Notes: generated by a model from the letters alone, not told the origin. 64,000 bases of DNA from Mesorhizobium sp. B2-8-5 (GCF_006440675.2 NZ_CP083951.1:5861501-5925500), one strand, 5' to 3'. Shown: positions 18,365 to 27,222, counted from the stretch's first letter. Program-made: numbers and translations.

Positions 18365-19240
18365 ATGAGCGCGGGACGCCTCGCCACCTTCACCGCCGGC
18401 GGCAAGACGCGCTACGGCGCCATCACCGACAAGGGTGTCGCCGACCTCTCGGCGCGTCATCCCGAATGGCCGACGCTGCGCGAAGTGATCGAGGCCGGCG
18501 CGCTCGGCAAACTCGCCGAAGAGGCCGAGGGTCTAGCAGCCGATTTCAGCGTCAAGGACATCGCCTACGAAATCCCGATCCCCTCACCTGAAAAGATCAT
18601 CTGCGTCGGCGTCAACTATCCGGACCGCAACGAGGAGTACAAGGACGGGCAGGCGGCGCCTTCGAACCCGTCGCTGTTCATCCGCTTCCCGCGTTCCTTC
18701 GTCGGCCATGGCGCGCCGTTGGTGCGGCCACCGGAATCACCGCAGCTCGACTATGAAGGCGAGGTCGTCGTCGTCATCGGCAAGGGCGGCCGCCGCATAC
18801 CGGAGGCCAATGCGCTCGGCCATATCGCGGCGCTCTCGCTGTGCAACGAAGGCACGATCCGCGACTGGGTGCGTCACGCCAAGTTCAACGTCACCCAAGG
18901 CAAGAATTTCGATCGGACCGGCTCGATCGGTCCCTGGCTGGTGCCGTTCACCGATGAGTCGCAGATCGCCGACATTTCGCTGACCACCCGCGTCAACGGC
19001 GAGCTGCGCCAGCAGGACCGCACCGGGCGCATGATCTTTTCGTTCGCCAAGATCATCAACTACATCTCGACCTTCACCACGCTGGTGCCGGGCGATGTCA
19101 TCGTCACCGGCACGCCAACGGGCGCCGGCGCCCGCTTCGACCCGCCGGTCTGGCTGAAGCCGGGCGATGTGATCAAGGTCGAGGCCGACGGCATCGGGCA
19201 GCTTCGCAACGGCGTCGTCGACGAGGGAACCGGCCGATGA
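18365..19240 (+). CDS. hpaG: Fumarylacetoacetate hydrolase-family enzyme, HpaG-type isomerase/decarboxylase
   Basis: A 291-aa FAH-superfamily protein with a short N-terminal domain (about 70 residues) and one FAH domain. Visible are the entry motif ICVGVNYPDRNEEY, metal-ligand acids in LDYEGEVVVVIGK, and TGTPTGAGA near the end. In this pathway HpaG decarboxylates 5-oxo-pent-3-ene-1,2,5-tricarboxylate and isomerises the product. E. coli HpaG has two FAH repeats (about 430 aa); this protein has only one, so one activity may reside elsewhere. It overlaps hpaH by 4 bp. Confidence 0.88.
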   Translation: MSAGRLATFTAGGKTRYGAITDKGVADLSARHPEWPTLREVIEAGALGKLAEEAEGLAADFSVKDIAYEIPIPSPEKIICVGVNYPDRNEEYKDGQAAPSNPSLFIRFPRSFVGHGAPLVRPPESPQLDYEGEVVVVIGKGGRRIPEANALGHIAALSLCNEGTIRDWVRHAKFNVTQGKNFDRTGSIGPWLVPFTDESQIADISLTTRVNGELRQQDRTGRMIFSFAKIINYISTFTTLVPGDVIVTGTPTGAGARFDPPVWLKPGDVIKVEADGIGQLRNGVVDEGTGR

Positions 19241-20040
19241 TGACGGAAAGCCAAGTCGAGGCCGCCGCACAGCGGCTGTTCGAAGCCGAGCGCGACCGCC
19301 GGCAGATCAGGCTGCTCAGCCTCGATTTTCCTCAGGCGACGATGGACGACGCCTATCGCGTGCAGGCGGCGCTGGTGAAGCGCAAGGCTGCATCGGGACT
19401 GACGATCAAGGGCTGGAAGATCGGCCTGACCTCGAAGGCGATGCAGTCGGCGCTCAGCATCGACATTCCCGATTCCGGGATCCTGTTCGACGACATGTTC
19501 TTCGCGGACGGCGGCACGGTGCCGGCCGATCGTTTCATCCAGCCGCGTATCGAGGCCGAGATCGCCTTCGTCATGAAGGCGCCTTTGGCCGGTCCTGACA
19601 TCTCGATCGACGATGTGCTCGACGCCACCGACCACATCACGCCTGCGCTTGAAATCCTCGACACCCGCATCGAGAGGATGAACAAGGAGACCGGCAAGAT
19701 CAGGACCTTCTTCGACACGATCTCGGACAATGCCGCCAATGCCGGCATCGTCGTCGGCGGCCGCAAGGCCAGTCCGCGCGAGGCGGATCTGCGCTGGATC
19801 GGCGCCATCGTGTCGCGCAACGGCGAGGTGGAGGAAACGGGGCTCGGCGCCGGCGTGCTCGATCATCCGGCCAAGGGTATCGTCTGGCTCGCCAACCGGC
19901 TGCATCAATACGGCATGCGGATCGAGGCCGGTCAGGTCGTGCTGTCGGGCTCCTTCATCCGACCGGTCGAATGCCGACATGGCGACGAGATCGTCTCGGA
20001 TTTCGGCCCCTTTGGTGCGATCCGCATCGCGTTCGCCTGA
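19237..20040 (+). CDS. hpaH: 2-oxo-hept-4-ene-1,7-dioate hydratase
   Basis: A 267-aa hydratase of the 2-keto-4-pentenoate hydratase family, structurally related to FAH. It adds water to 2-oxo-hept-4-ene-1,7-dioate. Family markers are GWKIGLTSKAMQ, GILFDDMF, the PRIEAEIAFV metal site and the C-terminal LSGSFIRPVE. It overlaps hpaG by ATGA and is the last pathway gene on this strand. The next step, aldol cleavage by HpaI, has no gene here. Confidence 0.92.
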   Translation: MMTESQVEAAAQRLFEAERDRRQIRLLSLDFPQATMDDAYRVQAALVKRKAASGLTIKGWKIGLTSKAMQSALSIDIPDSGILFDDMFFADGGTVPADRFIQPRIEAEIAFVMKAPLAGPDISIDDVLDATDHITPALEILDTRIERMNKETGKIRTFFDTISDNAANAGIVVGGRKASPREADLRWIGAIVSRNGEVEETGLGAGVLDHPAKGIVWLANRLHQYGMRIEAGQVVLSGSFIRPVECRHGDEIVSDFGPFGAIRIAFA

Positions 20041-20063
20041 TCGGCTTATTCCAGCACAGAAAG

Positions 20064-20093
20064 AAAAAGGCCGGGCGCGAAAGCGGCCCGGCC
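20064..20093 (-). terminator. Terminator hairpin between hpaH and the oxygenase gene
   Basis: GGCCGGGC (20069-20076) pairs with GCCCGGCC (20086-20093) around a 9-nt loop. An A-run at 20064-20068 becomes a T-run after the stem when read on the minus strand, so it fits an intrinsic terminator for the minus-strand oxygenase gene ending at 20258. It may also stop hpa transcription as a simple stem. Confidence 0.6.
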
Positions 20094-20257
20094 AAGCATG
20101 AAGGTCATAACCTTCAGAGGGGAACATCGCCCGGCGCAATGGGAGGAAAACACCGAGCGATGACCCTTATTTGGGGCCTGAGCGGCGGATTTTCCACGAA
20201 CGGAATTCCAAAAAAGATCGAAATTGCGAAAAAAACTCGCTCGACTGCGCGAAATCT

Positions 20258-21277
20258 TCAGCCAGCGGCCGATGCTTTTTCCAACAGATCGGCATAGTGA
20301 CGCCGCGCCACGTCGGGATGCGACCTCAGCCGGCTCTTCAGCACATTGGTCCCGACGTTGCGGAAGAGCGGATTGTCAGGGTCGCTAGCCGGGCCGCGCG
20401 CTTCGGCCGCCAATTCCTCGGCCAGGTCGAGAAGCGGGATCGTGGCGTCGAGCCGGGCGCTGAAGAAGAACGGAACCGAAATCCGTTCGACGCCGGCTGG
20501 CGGCGTGACGACGCGATGCACGGTAGCCCTGAGATAGCCGTTCGAGGCGAGTTCGAGCAGTTCGCCGATGTTGACGACGAGCGTCAGCGGGATCGGGTCG
20601 ACATCGACCCAGCTGCCGTCATATTCGACCTGCAGGCCCTTGTTCTCGTCCTGCAGCAGGAGGGTCAGGAACCCGCCATCCTTGTGCGCGCCGACGCCCT
20701 GGTCGTCGCCGGTGGCGTCGCGACCGGGATAGCGCACGATCTTCATGCGATGGTTCGGTTCGCCGCGATAGATCGGATCGAAAGCGTCCTCCGGCTGGTC
20801 GAGCGACGCCGCGAAAGCCTTGAGCAGCCGGATCGCCACGTCGGTCGCCTTTGCCTGCCAGGCGAGCAGCGCGGGCTTCAGATCGGGAAATGCGGCCGGC
20901 CACTGGTTCGGACCCTGCAGCCGCGTCCAGGCTGGCACTCCCGGACCCTGCGCAATGGTCGTACGCTCGACGCCGATGTCGAGCTGCTCGCGCCAGTCGG
21001 CCTTGCCCCTGGTCAGCTCGCCGCCGGCGCGCGTATAGCCACGGAACTGCGGCGACTTCACCATTTCGATACCGAGCTTGTCGGCCTCCGGCAGAGCGAA
21101 GAAGCGGCGGGCGGCGCCCAGCACCGCATCGATCTCCGGTTGGGTGATGCCGTGGCCGCTGAGATAGAAGAAGCCGACGTCGCGGGCGGCTGTGCGCAAG
21201 TCAAACAGAAAAGTTCGAAGCTCCGACGGACCCTGCTCCAAGCGATCGAGATCGAGCACCGGAATTATTCTGGGCAT
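20258..21277 (-). CDS. 2-oxoglutarate/Fe(II)-dependent oxygenase, isopenicillin N synthase family
   Basis: A 339-aa non-heme iron oxygenase with the double-stranded beta-helix fold. The N-terminal DIOX_N-type segment ends in FYLSGHGI. The Fe ligands are the HxD of GAHKDGGFLTLL and the His of ATVHRV, and the cosubstrate Arg follows in RISVPFFFS. Rhizobial relatives are annotated only as IPNS-like oxygenases and do not imply a beta-lactam pathway. The start MPRIIPVLDLD at 21277 has GGAGGAG upstream. It stands alone, with a repeat element upstream and a terminator downstream. Substrate unknown. Confidence 0.87.
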   Translation of the reverse strand: MPRIIPVLDLDRLEQGPSELRTFLFDLRTAARDVGFFYLSGHGITQPEIDAVLGAARRFFALPEADKLGIEMVKSPQFRGYTRAGGELTRGKADWREQLDIGVERTTIAQGPGVPAWTRLQGPNQWPAAFPDLKPALLAWQAKATDVAIRLLKAFAASLDQPEDAFDPIYRGEPNHRMKIVRYPGRDATGDDQGVGAHKDGGFLTLLLQDENKGLQVEYDGSWVDVDPIPLTLVVNIGELLELASNGYLRATVHRVVTPPAGVERISVPFFFSARLDATIPLLDLAEELAAEARGPASDPDNPLFRNVGTNVLKSRLRSHPDVARRHYADLLEKASAAG

Positions 21278-21304
21278 GGACAGGCTCCTCCTACGGCAAC
21301 TCTT

Positions 21305-21359
21305 GTTTTTCGCAATTCCGGACGGAAACCGCTGCACACTTTCCTTGGAATTGCTCTAG
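21305..21359. repeat. Short palindromic intergenic repeat, copy 1
   Basis: TTTTTCGCAATTCCGGACGG at one end and TTCCTTGGAATTGCTCTA at the other bracket about 55 bp. The two ends are imperfect inverted copies (GCAATTCC / GGAATTGC). The same element occurs at 27177 and 29534. It lies in the 252-bp spacer upstream of the oxygenase gene. Confidence 0.75.
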
Positions 21360-21529
21360 CGCCCCTGCCGCAAGATGACATGCGCGCCATTGCGGGTGAA
21401 GAAACGCGCCGACCAATCTCATTGCAAACGGCGCAAGCCGGCGCTCAATTCCCGGGTTTTGCGGCAAATCGCGTTCAAATGGGCTTCGGCCGACGCAAAT
21501 CAGGCATTTCTACCGGGCGGCAGCGCGCA

Positions 21530-22324
21530 TCAGACGCGTTGCGCGGCGCGCCAGGGCAACCGGTCATGCGCCGTTGGCCGCAGCACCGTGGGCAGGCCTC
21601 GCGCTTCCTGAATGCCGAAGCCCAATCGCGTCAGGCTGGCCCGCGCCAGGGCGGCGTTGCTGTCGATGACGATCAATCCGTTCGTGTCGCCGAGGCTGGC
21701 CGCCACCACCGACAGTTCGGTGCAGCCGAGAAGTGCTGCATCGGCACCAGCCAGTTGCGCGAGATGAAGCGCCCGCTCGGTCTCGGCCGCGGCCTGCGCG
21801 ATCGAGCCGGCCTTGACGAGGCCGATGGCGCTGTCGACGCGCTCCTGGAACTCCGTGCCTTGCGGAAGGCAAAGCTCGAAACCGGCCGCCGATACCCTGC
21901 CCTGGTAGAAGCCGGAGGCCAGCGTGCCCCGGGTTGCGAGATTCGCGACCCTGCCGCGATCCAGGCCGCGACGGATTTCCGCTACCGCCGCGTCACCGAT
22001 ATGGATGATCTCGGCCCGCGAGTTCGCCGCCAATCGATCGTACCAATGATGGGCGGTGTTGCAGGGCATGGCGATACAGGCGACGCCGAACTCGTTGAGC
22101 GTCGAGACCGCGGCCTGCAGCGGCGCCAGCGGTCCGTCATGACCGCCAAGGATCGCCTCGGTCCTGTCGGGCAGTTGCGGCACGCTGAGGATGACGGAAG
22201 GCACATGCTCGTTGTCGCCGAGCGCTTCGGTCATCCGGGTCAGCTTGAAGTAGAAGTCCGCCGATGCCAGCGGCCCGAGACCGCCGATGATGCCAAGCTG
22301 GGGACGGATGCTGTCGTCGATCAT
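21530..22324 (-). CDS. Aspartate/glutamate racemase family protein
   Basis: A 264-aa PLP-independent racemase. The two catalytic cysteines are present: Cys88 in IAMPCNTAH and Cys201 in LLGCTEL. The N-terminal GIIGGLGPLASADFY is typical of the aspartate racemase branch. It overlaps the symporter gene by four bases (ATGA), so it is the third gene of an acidic-amino-acid operon. It could racemise D- or L-aspartate/glutamate brought in by the symporter, or act on a related acid. Confidence 0.88.
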   Translation of the reverse strand: MIDDSIRPQLGIIGGLGPLASADFYFKLTRMTEALGDNEHVPSVILSVPQLPDRTEAILGGHDGPLAPLQAAVSTLNEFGVACIAMPCNTAHHWYDRLAANSRAEIIHIGDAAVAEIRRGLDRGRVANLATRGTLASGFYQGRVSAAGFELCLPQGTEFQERVDSAIGLVKAGSIAQAAAETERALHLAQLAGADAALLGCTELSVVAASLGDTNGLIVIDSNAALARASLTRLGFGIQEARGLPTVLRPTAHDRLPWRAAQRV

Positions 22325-23685
22325 CGGACGGGCTCGGCTTCGAGCTCGTCCGCGACGGGTTCTTCAGATTGTGTCGCCTCCCTGTGGCTGGGCGCGATCA
22401 TAGCCGTGCTCGCCGCCACGGTGCAGACGCTGGACAGCGTCATAAACGTATCGACAGCCGCGTCGACCGCGACGAACAGGGCGAACGCCGCCTCGAAGGG
22501 AAGCTTCAGATAGCCGCAGACGATGGACATCTGGGACAGGATGAGCAGGCTGCCCATGCCGCCGGTGGTCAGCGCCAGAAGCGCGGAGACGATACCGACA
22601 AGCAAGAGGTCCGGCATCGCCAATTGATGGCCGTAGAGCTGGGCGATGAACAGGACGCCCGAAGTGTAGACCAGCGCCGGGCCCGTTCGCAGCAATGCCG
22701 CCTGCAGCGGCACGAGCAGCTCGACGACCACCAGGCTGAAGCGCAGCCGCTCGCTCAACAGGTTGATGACCCAGGGCAGCGAGGCGACCGAGGAGCGCGT
22801 GGTGATGGCCACCATCAGAAGCGGTTGGCAGGTCTTGATCGTGGCCCAGAAGCTCCGCCGCGAACGTATCGCGATAATTGCAAACGCGCCGGCGAGGAAG
22901 GTCAGGCAGGAAAGGCCCATCACCAGCAGGTAGCCGCCCATCAGCATCAGCGGCTTGGTGCCGGTCGACGCGGTCTGGTCGGCGATCAGGATGAAGGTTG
23001 CAAAGGGCAATCCCCAGACGAACCAGTTGGTCAGCACCGTGCACGCCCGGTACACCGCGTTGAGTGCCTGCGACAGGCTGAGCGACGAGGGCTGGGGGAT
23101 CTTGCCCATCGCCAGACCGAAAAGCAGGCAGAACAACAGGACCTGGATTGTCTGGCCCGAGGCCAGCGCGTTGAAGACGTTGTTCGGCACCAGATCCATG
23201 AAGATCGAATGCCCGCCATTCGGATCCCCGGTGAGCGGCGGCGGCTGGAACGGAAATGCGAGATCGGTGGAGACGCTACCTTGCGAATTGATGAACTCGC
23301 CGAGCTCGATGCGCGACTGCGGGTTCTCGATCTGGCCGGGCTTGAGGATCAGCGAATAGGTGCCGCTCACCAGCACGGCGAGGAACGACACGACCAGCAC
23401 GGCTATGCCCACCTTGCCGAGGTAGCGGACCGATTTCGGATCCTGGACCATCGCGGTGATGGAGAAGATGACGGACGAGACCAGATAGGGCAGGACGACC
23501 ATCTTGAGGAAATTCAGGTAGATCTGCGCGACGGGGCTGATCGCGTGGGCGAAGGCCGGGTAATAGAGGCCGCACAGGATTCCGGCCAGGATCATGATGA
23601 TCGTCGTCGCCGGCGAGCGCAGGATGCGCTTCGCCGCCAGGCGCCAATCGAAGGGCATGGGTGCGGCTACATCCGAGACGGCCAT
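22321..23685 (-). CDS. DAACS-family dicarboxylate/amino acid:cation symporter
   Basis: A 454-aa membrane protein of the glutamate/aspartate/C4-dicarboxylate symporter family. The N-terminal helices LAGILCGLYYP and FLKMVVLPYLVSSVIFSI are typical. The first re-entrant loop reads TTRSSVASLPWVI, where the family usually has a serine-rich TSSSxxTLP. Helices 7-8 and the second loop include FVAVDAAVDTFMTLSSVC. It starts 2 bp after the stop of a solute-binding protein gene and overlaps the racemase gene. Direct operon pairing of a DAACS carrier with a periplasmic binding protein is unusual. Confidence 0.88.
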   Translation of the reverse strand: MAVSDVAAPMPFDWRLAAKRILRSPATTIIMILAGILCGLYYPAFAHAISPVAQIYLNFLKMVVLPYLVSSVIFSITAMVQDPKSVRYLGKVGIAVLVVSFLAVLVSGTYSLILKPGQIENPQSRIELGEFINSQGSVSTDLAFPFQPPPLTGDPNGGHSIFMDLVPNNVFNALASGQTIQVLLFCLLFGLAMGKIPQPSSLSLSQALNAVYRACTVLTNWFVWGLPFATFILIADQTASTGTKPLMLMGGYLLVMGLSCLTFLAGAFAIIAIRSRRSFWATIKTCQPLLMVAITTRSSVASLPWVINLLSERLRFSLVVVELLVPLQAALLRTGPALVYTSGVLFIAQLYGHQLAMPDLLLVGIVSALLALTTGGMGSLLILSQMSIVCGYLKLPFEAAFALFVAVDAAVDTFMTLSSVCTVAASTAMIAPSHREATQSEEPVADELEAEPVR

Positions 23686-23687
23686 TG

Positions 23688-24530
23688 TCAGGCTTTGCTC
23701 CCCTGGCGATAGCGCGCGATGATCTCGTCGGTGTTGAGGACCTGCTGGCCCCTTGCCAGGTCGAGATAGAGATCGACAAAGGCCGCGAGATGCGGATTGT
23801 CCGGACTGATGCCGACCGCGATCGTGTCGACCTTGTCGGTCAGCGTGATCGAGCGCGCGACGACCGTCATCGAGGGATCGTCGACCATCAGCTTCTTGAT
23901 CTCGAAATCGTCGCGATAGGCCAGGTCGATCGCGCCGTTGCGGATCGCATCGACAACCGTATTCCAGCCCGCGAAGCGTCGGATCTGCGCGTGCGGGAAC
24001 GTGGTGGCCGCATAGGTGGCGAAAGACGAGCCTTCGATGACGCCGAGATCGCCGGAGAAATCGCGGATGATCTGCTCAGGCGGCTCGCCTTGCGCGATGC
24101 GCGCCAGGTTCACGCGGTTGGCGAGCAACCCTTGGTGCAGCATCGCGTAGGGCCGGGAATAGAGGATCGAGCGACCGCGCTGAAGGGTGCGGCTCAACTT
24201 GCCGATCGCCAGGTCCGCCTCACCGGAAGTCAGCTTTTGCACCATGGCGTCGAAGGTCACGGCGGATCGGTCGAACACCGGTTCGACGCCGAGCTCCGCG
24301 GCTATGCCGCGCGCCAGGTCCATATCGATGCCGCTGTTCCCGGAGCCGTCGGCCGGAAAGAACGGATCGGACGCGAAGGCCGGCATGGCGATGCGCAGCT
24401 TGTTGTCGCTGACGACGGGTTTTGGAGCGTCTTGCGCCTGGGCCGGCATGGCTGCGGCTTGCGCCTGCGCAATGAGCAGCCCTCCGCCTCCGGCTGCAAA
24501 CAGCGTGCGACGTGTAAGCGGCATGCCCAT
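23688..24530 (-). CDS. Family 3 extracellular solute-binding protein
   Basis: A 280-aa periplasmic amino-acid-binding protein (SBP_bac_3). The N-terminus MPLTRRTLFAAGGGG has twin arginines before a hydrophobic stretch and an AQA cleavage region, so export may be by Tat. The mature part begins around DNKLRIAMPAF, and GNSGIDMDLARGIAAELG is the typical family entry. No ABC permease or ATPase is nearby; the gene is followed 2 bp later by a DAACS symporter. The start at 24530 (MGMP) is preferred to the upstream ATG at 24584, which would hide the signal peptide. Confidence 0.85.
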   Translation of the reverse strand: MGMPLTRRTLFAAGGGGLLIAQAQAAAMPAQAQDAPKPVVSDNKLRIAMPAFASDPFFPADGSGNSGIDMDLARGIAAELGVEPVFDRSAVTFDAMVQKLTSGEADLAIGKLSRTLQRGRSILYSRPYAMLHQGLLANRVNLARIAQGEPPEQIIRDFSGDLGVIEGSSFATYAATTFPHAQIRRFAGWNTVVDAIRNGAIDLAYRDDFEIKKLMVDDPSMTVVARSITLTDKVDTIAVGISPDNPHLAAFVDLYLDLARGQQVLNTDEIIARYRQGSKA

Positions 24531-24724
24531 TCTCAATTCGTGCAGGAGAGCCGGACAACAGATCTGACAACGCGCAGTATGCATGCCGAAGTTAAGTAAA
24601 GGTATATTTTATTTTGCGCTTTTTTACATTGCAGATCGCCAAAACGGCATCAGGAAATATGCATACTTTCTAAAATAGCGAGCCGCGGCATGGTGTTTTA
24701 TTGCACGTTTCGTGCAGTGGGTCG
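24531..24724 (-). promoter_or_regulatory. AT-rich spacer upstream of the binding-protein operon
   Basis: A 194-bp gap. Bases about 24590-24680 are AT-rich for this genome (runs such as TATATTTTATTTTGCG) and probably hold the promoter of the minus-strand binding protein-symporter-racemase operon. I cannot place exact -35/-10 boxes. Confidence 0.4.
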
Positions 24725-25414
24725 TCAGAACGTCTCGACCCAGGGCCTCAACTCGACCTCGAAGCTCCAGGCGCTGCGATGCTGGCGATGGACGGCGAGA
24801 TAGGTCTCGGCGATCGCGTCGGGCGAGAGGCGGCGCTCCGGACGGTCGGGTTCGGGCGCCTGTCCGGCCGGCTCGATCTGGCCGTCGATGATGAAATGCG
24901 CGACGTGGATGTTCTTCGGGGAAAGCTCGCGCGCCATCGATTGCGCCAGCCCGCGCAGGCCGAATTTCGGCATGGCGAAACCGGCGGAGCCGGAGAACCC
25001 TTTCAGGCTTGCGCTGGCGCCGGTGAACAGGATCGAGCCGGAACCACGTGCCAGAAGCCGGCGCGCTGCCTGCTGGCCGACAAGGAAGCCGCCATAGGCG
25101 CCGACGAGCAGGGCTTGCTTGACCGCCTCGGGATCGAGCTCGGCGATTGGGCCGCGCGTGCGGCCGCTGGCGTTGAAGACGGCAATTTCGAGCGGGCCTT
25201 CCTTGTCGGCCGCCTCGAACAGGTGCTCGACGGAAGCAGCGTCCGACACATCGGTTTCGACGGCTTGCGCGCCGGTTTCCTTGACCAGCGCCGCTAACTT
25301 GTCGACGTTACGCGCGGCAAGGACGACGCGGAATCCCTCCTTGGCTAGAAGCCGCGCCAGCGAGGCGCTTAGCCCGGAGCCGGCGCCCGCGATCACCGCA
25401 ACATTGGCTGCCAT
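24725..25414 (-). CDS. SDR-family oxidoreductase
   Basis: A 229-aa short-chain dehydrogenase. The NAD(P) motif is AGAGSGLSASLARLL near the N-terminus, with FNASGRTRGP at the NNAG position. The normal YxxxK is not clear: the corresponding region reads AGFAMPKFGLRGLAQSM, so Met-Pro-Lys replaces the usual Tyr-X3-Lys. The catalytic Ser segment is ILFTGASASLKG. The start at 25414 follows AAGGAGG; the frame is open to 26062, but that extension lies over the anmK gene on the other strand. Loss of the Tyr suggests altered or no catalysis. Confidence 0.8.
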   Translation of the reverse strand: MAANVAVIAGAGSGLSASLARLLAKEGFRVVLAARNVDKLAALVKETGAQAVETDVSDAASVEHLFEAADKEGPLEIAVFNASGRTRGPIAELDPEAVKQALLVGAYGGFLVGQQAARRLLARGSGSILFTGASASLKGFSGSAGFAMPKFGLRGLAQSMARELSPKNIHVAHFIIDGQIEPAGQAPEPDRPERRLSPDAIAETYLAVHRQHRSAWSFEVELRPWVETF

Positions 25415-25463
25415 GACGTTTCCTCCTTGAGGTACCTCGATGTCGAACCCGCAGGCTCGCGCC

Positions 25464-25514
25464 TTTGGCGCCAAGAGGCAAGAACGTGGCTGCTCGATTT
25501 TCGCCATTTGGCGC
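25464..25514. promoter_or_regulatory. Palindrome and repeated TTTGGCGC in the SDR-anmK spacer
   Basis: The 189-bp divergent spacer contains the perfect palindrome TTGGCGCCAA (25465-25474), and TTTGGCGC occurs twice (25464-25471 and 25507-25514). They could bind a common regulator of the two divergent genes; no regulator gene is adjacent. Confidence 0.25.
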
Positions 25515-25603
25515 AAAAGGCGACCTGGAAGGGCGCGGCGAAAGACTTGCCTGCGGGGCTGATCCATCCGACACGTGGATGAAGGGCGATTCGAGGAACG
25601 ACC

Positions 25604-26719
25604 ATGGAACCAATCTGGGCCGTCGGCCTGATGACCGGCACGGTGCTCGACGGCAATATCGACGTGGCGCTGATCAAGACCGATGGCGAACGCATCGCCG
25701 ACACCGGCACCTACACGCTGGCCCCCTACCCGCAGTCGATCCGCACCTTGCTCGAAGAGACGCTGCGCCAGGCGCGCGCCTGGAATTTCGAGGGACCGGA
25801 GCCGGCGATCTTTCGCGAAGCCGAGGAGGCGCTGACGCGCGCGCAATCGGCGGCGGTCAGGGATCTGGTCGAGAGCCAGGGCATGCGAATGACCGATATC
25901 GGCGTCGTCGGCTTCCACGGCCAGACCGTGCTGCATCGCGCTCCGCAGCCGGGACGTATCGGCCGCACCCGCCAGCTCGGCGATGGCGAGCTGATGGCCT
26001 CGCTGCTCGGCACCAAGGTCGCCTATGATTTCCGCTCGGCCGATGTCGCGGCTGGCGGACAAGGCGCGCCTCTAGCCGCGGCCTATCATGCCGCGTTGCT
26101 TAAAGAGGCGGACGCCAGCGGCGACACCGCCGTGCTCAATCTCGGCGGTGTCGGCAACATCACCTGGTGGGACGGCAAGGACAATATCGTCGCCTTCGAC
26201 ACCGGCCCGGCCAATGCGCCGGTCAACGATTTCATCAAGTCGAAAGGCCTCGGCGAGATGGACCGCGACGGCAAGCTGGCGGCTGCCGGCAAGGTCGACG
26301 AGGAGCGGCTCGCCCGGCTGCTGCAGCATCCGTATCTCACCAAACCCTATCCAAAATCGCTCGACCGCTTCGACTTCACCGCAGCGATGGCCGAGGGGCT
26401 CGGCGCGGAGGACGGCGCAGCATTGCTGACGGCCTTCACCGTGTCAGCCGTCGGCAAGGCGCTCGACCTGTTGCCGCGCCGGCCGAAGCGGCTGGCGGTC
26501 AGCGGCGGCGGCCGCCACAATCCGACGATGATGGCAATGCTCGAAAGCCGCGCCGGCGTCGAGGTCGCGCAGGCCGAGACGTTGGGCTGGAAGGGCGACG
26601 CGGTGGAGGCGGAATGCTTTGCTTTCCTAGCCGTGCGCGTGCTGCGCGGCCTGCCGATCAGCTTTCCAAGCACCACCGGCGCGCCCGCGCCGATGCGCGG
26701 CGGAAAGCTGGCTGGCTGA
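25604..26719 (+). CDS. anmK: Anhydro-N-acetylmuramic acid kinase
   Basis: A 371-aa sugar kinase of the ASKHA fold. AnmK phosphorylates 1,6-anhydro-MurNAc with ring opening to MurNAc-6-phosphate in cell-wall recycling. Seen are the phosphate-1 motif [16 protein letters not shown] (usually GxMSGTSLDG), [11 protein letters not shown] with a conserved Asp/His region, [25 protein letters not shown] and the C-terminal [10 protein letters not shown]. Length matches the family. No other peptidoglycan-recycling gene is adjacent. It ends directly against the stop of a convergent acetyltransferase gene. Confidence 0.93.
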   Translation: MEPIWAVGLMTGTVLDGNIDVALIKTDGERIADTGTYTLAPYPQSIRTLLEETLRQARAWNFEGPEPAIFREAEEALTRAQSAAVRDLVESQGMRMTDIGVVGFHGQTVLHRAPQPGRIGRTRQLGDGELMASLLGTKVAYDFRSADVAAGGQGAPLAAAYHAALLKEADASGDTAVLNLGGVGNITWWDGKDNIVAFDTGPANAPVNDFIKSKGLGEMDRDGKLAAAGKVDEERLARLLQHPYLTKPYPKSLDRFDFTAAMAEGLGAEDGAALLTAFTVSAVGKALDLLPRRPKRLAVSGGGRHNPTMMAMLESRAGVEVAQAETLGWKGDAVEAECFAFLAVRVLRGLPISFPSTTGAPAPMRGGKLAG

Positions 26720-27145
26720 TCAGGACGGCAGCTTCTTCTGCAGGAAGATGCGGCTGCGGCCGGTGGGGAAGTCAGGCAGCGTGCCGAACGGCTGGTAGCC
26801 CTGACGCCGATAGACCTTTTCGGCGACCGGGTTGAAGGTGTCGATCCAGGCACCGTGACAACCGCGTGCGATGGCTTCCCGTTCGGCGGCGTCGAGCATG
26901 CCGGCGGCTGCGCGCCGGCCGCGCAATCTTTCGTCGACCCACAGCCACTGCACGTAGAGCCAGCCCCAGGCGGTGTAGCCGGAAATGCCGGCGACGATGA
27001 CACCATGTTCGTCACGCACGATAACCGCCAGCGCCTTCCTGCCTGACGCGCCGACATCGGCATCGTTGAAGGCGGTGAGGCTCCCGCTCAGGAAAGCGAG
27101 GTCCTGCGGCAAGGGCTCGGCGGTGATCTGGAGGCTCGTCTTCAT
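26720..27145 (-). CDS. GNAT-family N-acetyltransferase
   Basis: A 141-aa GCN5-related acetyltransferase. The acetyl-CoA loop is VDERLRGRRAAAGMLDAAE (an R/Q-x-x-G-x-A variant). The C-terminal FNPVAEKVYRRQGYQPFG is typical of motif B. The start MKTSLQITAEP at 27145 is chosen; the frame continues upstream across a repeat element without a ribosome site. The acceptor substrate is unknown. Its stop abuts the anmK stop with no spacer. Confidence 0.85.
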   Translation of the reverse strand: MKTSLQITAEPLPQDLAFLSGSLTAFNDADVGASGRKALAVIVRDEHGVIVAGISGYTAWGWLYVQWLWVDERLRGRRAAAGMLDAAEREAIARGCHGAWIDTFNPVAEKVYRRQGYQPFGTLPDFPTGRSRIFLQKKLPS

Positions 27146-27176
27146 CGGCTGCGACTCCGGTTCGCAAGCCAGCCTT

Positions 27177-27222
27177 AGAGCAATCCCAGGAAAAGTGCGA
27201 AACGGATTTCCGGCCGGAAGCG
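27177..27222. repeat. Short palindromic intergenic repeat, copy 2
   Basis: Begins AGAGCAATCCCAGGAAAAGT and continues through GATTTCCGGCCGGAAGCG. This is the same element as at 21305 and 29534, in opposite orientation and somewhat degraded. It fills the spacer between the GNAT and MFS genes. Confidence 0.7.

Noticed and set aside
20258..21277. Beta-lactam biosynthesis gene
   Set aside because: The IPNS-family name reflects the fold only; no peptide synthetase or other beta-lactam gene is near.
20171..22513. 780-codon plus-strand open frame
   Set aside because: Antisense to the oxygenase and racemase genes, which have complete active-site motifs.
25415..26062. Upstream extension of the SDR gene
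   Set aside because: It runs antisense to anmK; the ATG at 25414 has a strong ribosome site and starts the cofactor-binding strand directly.
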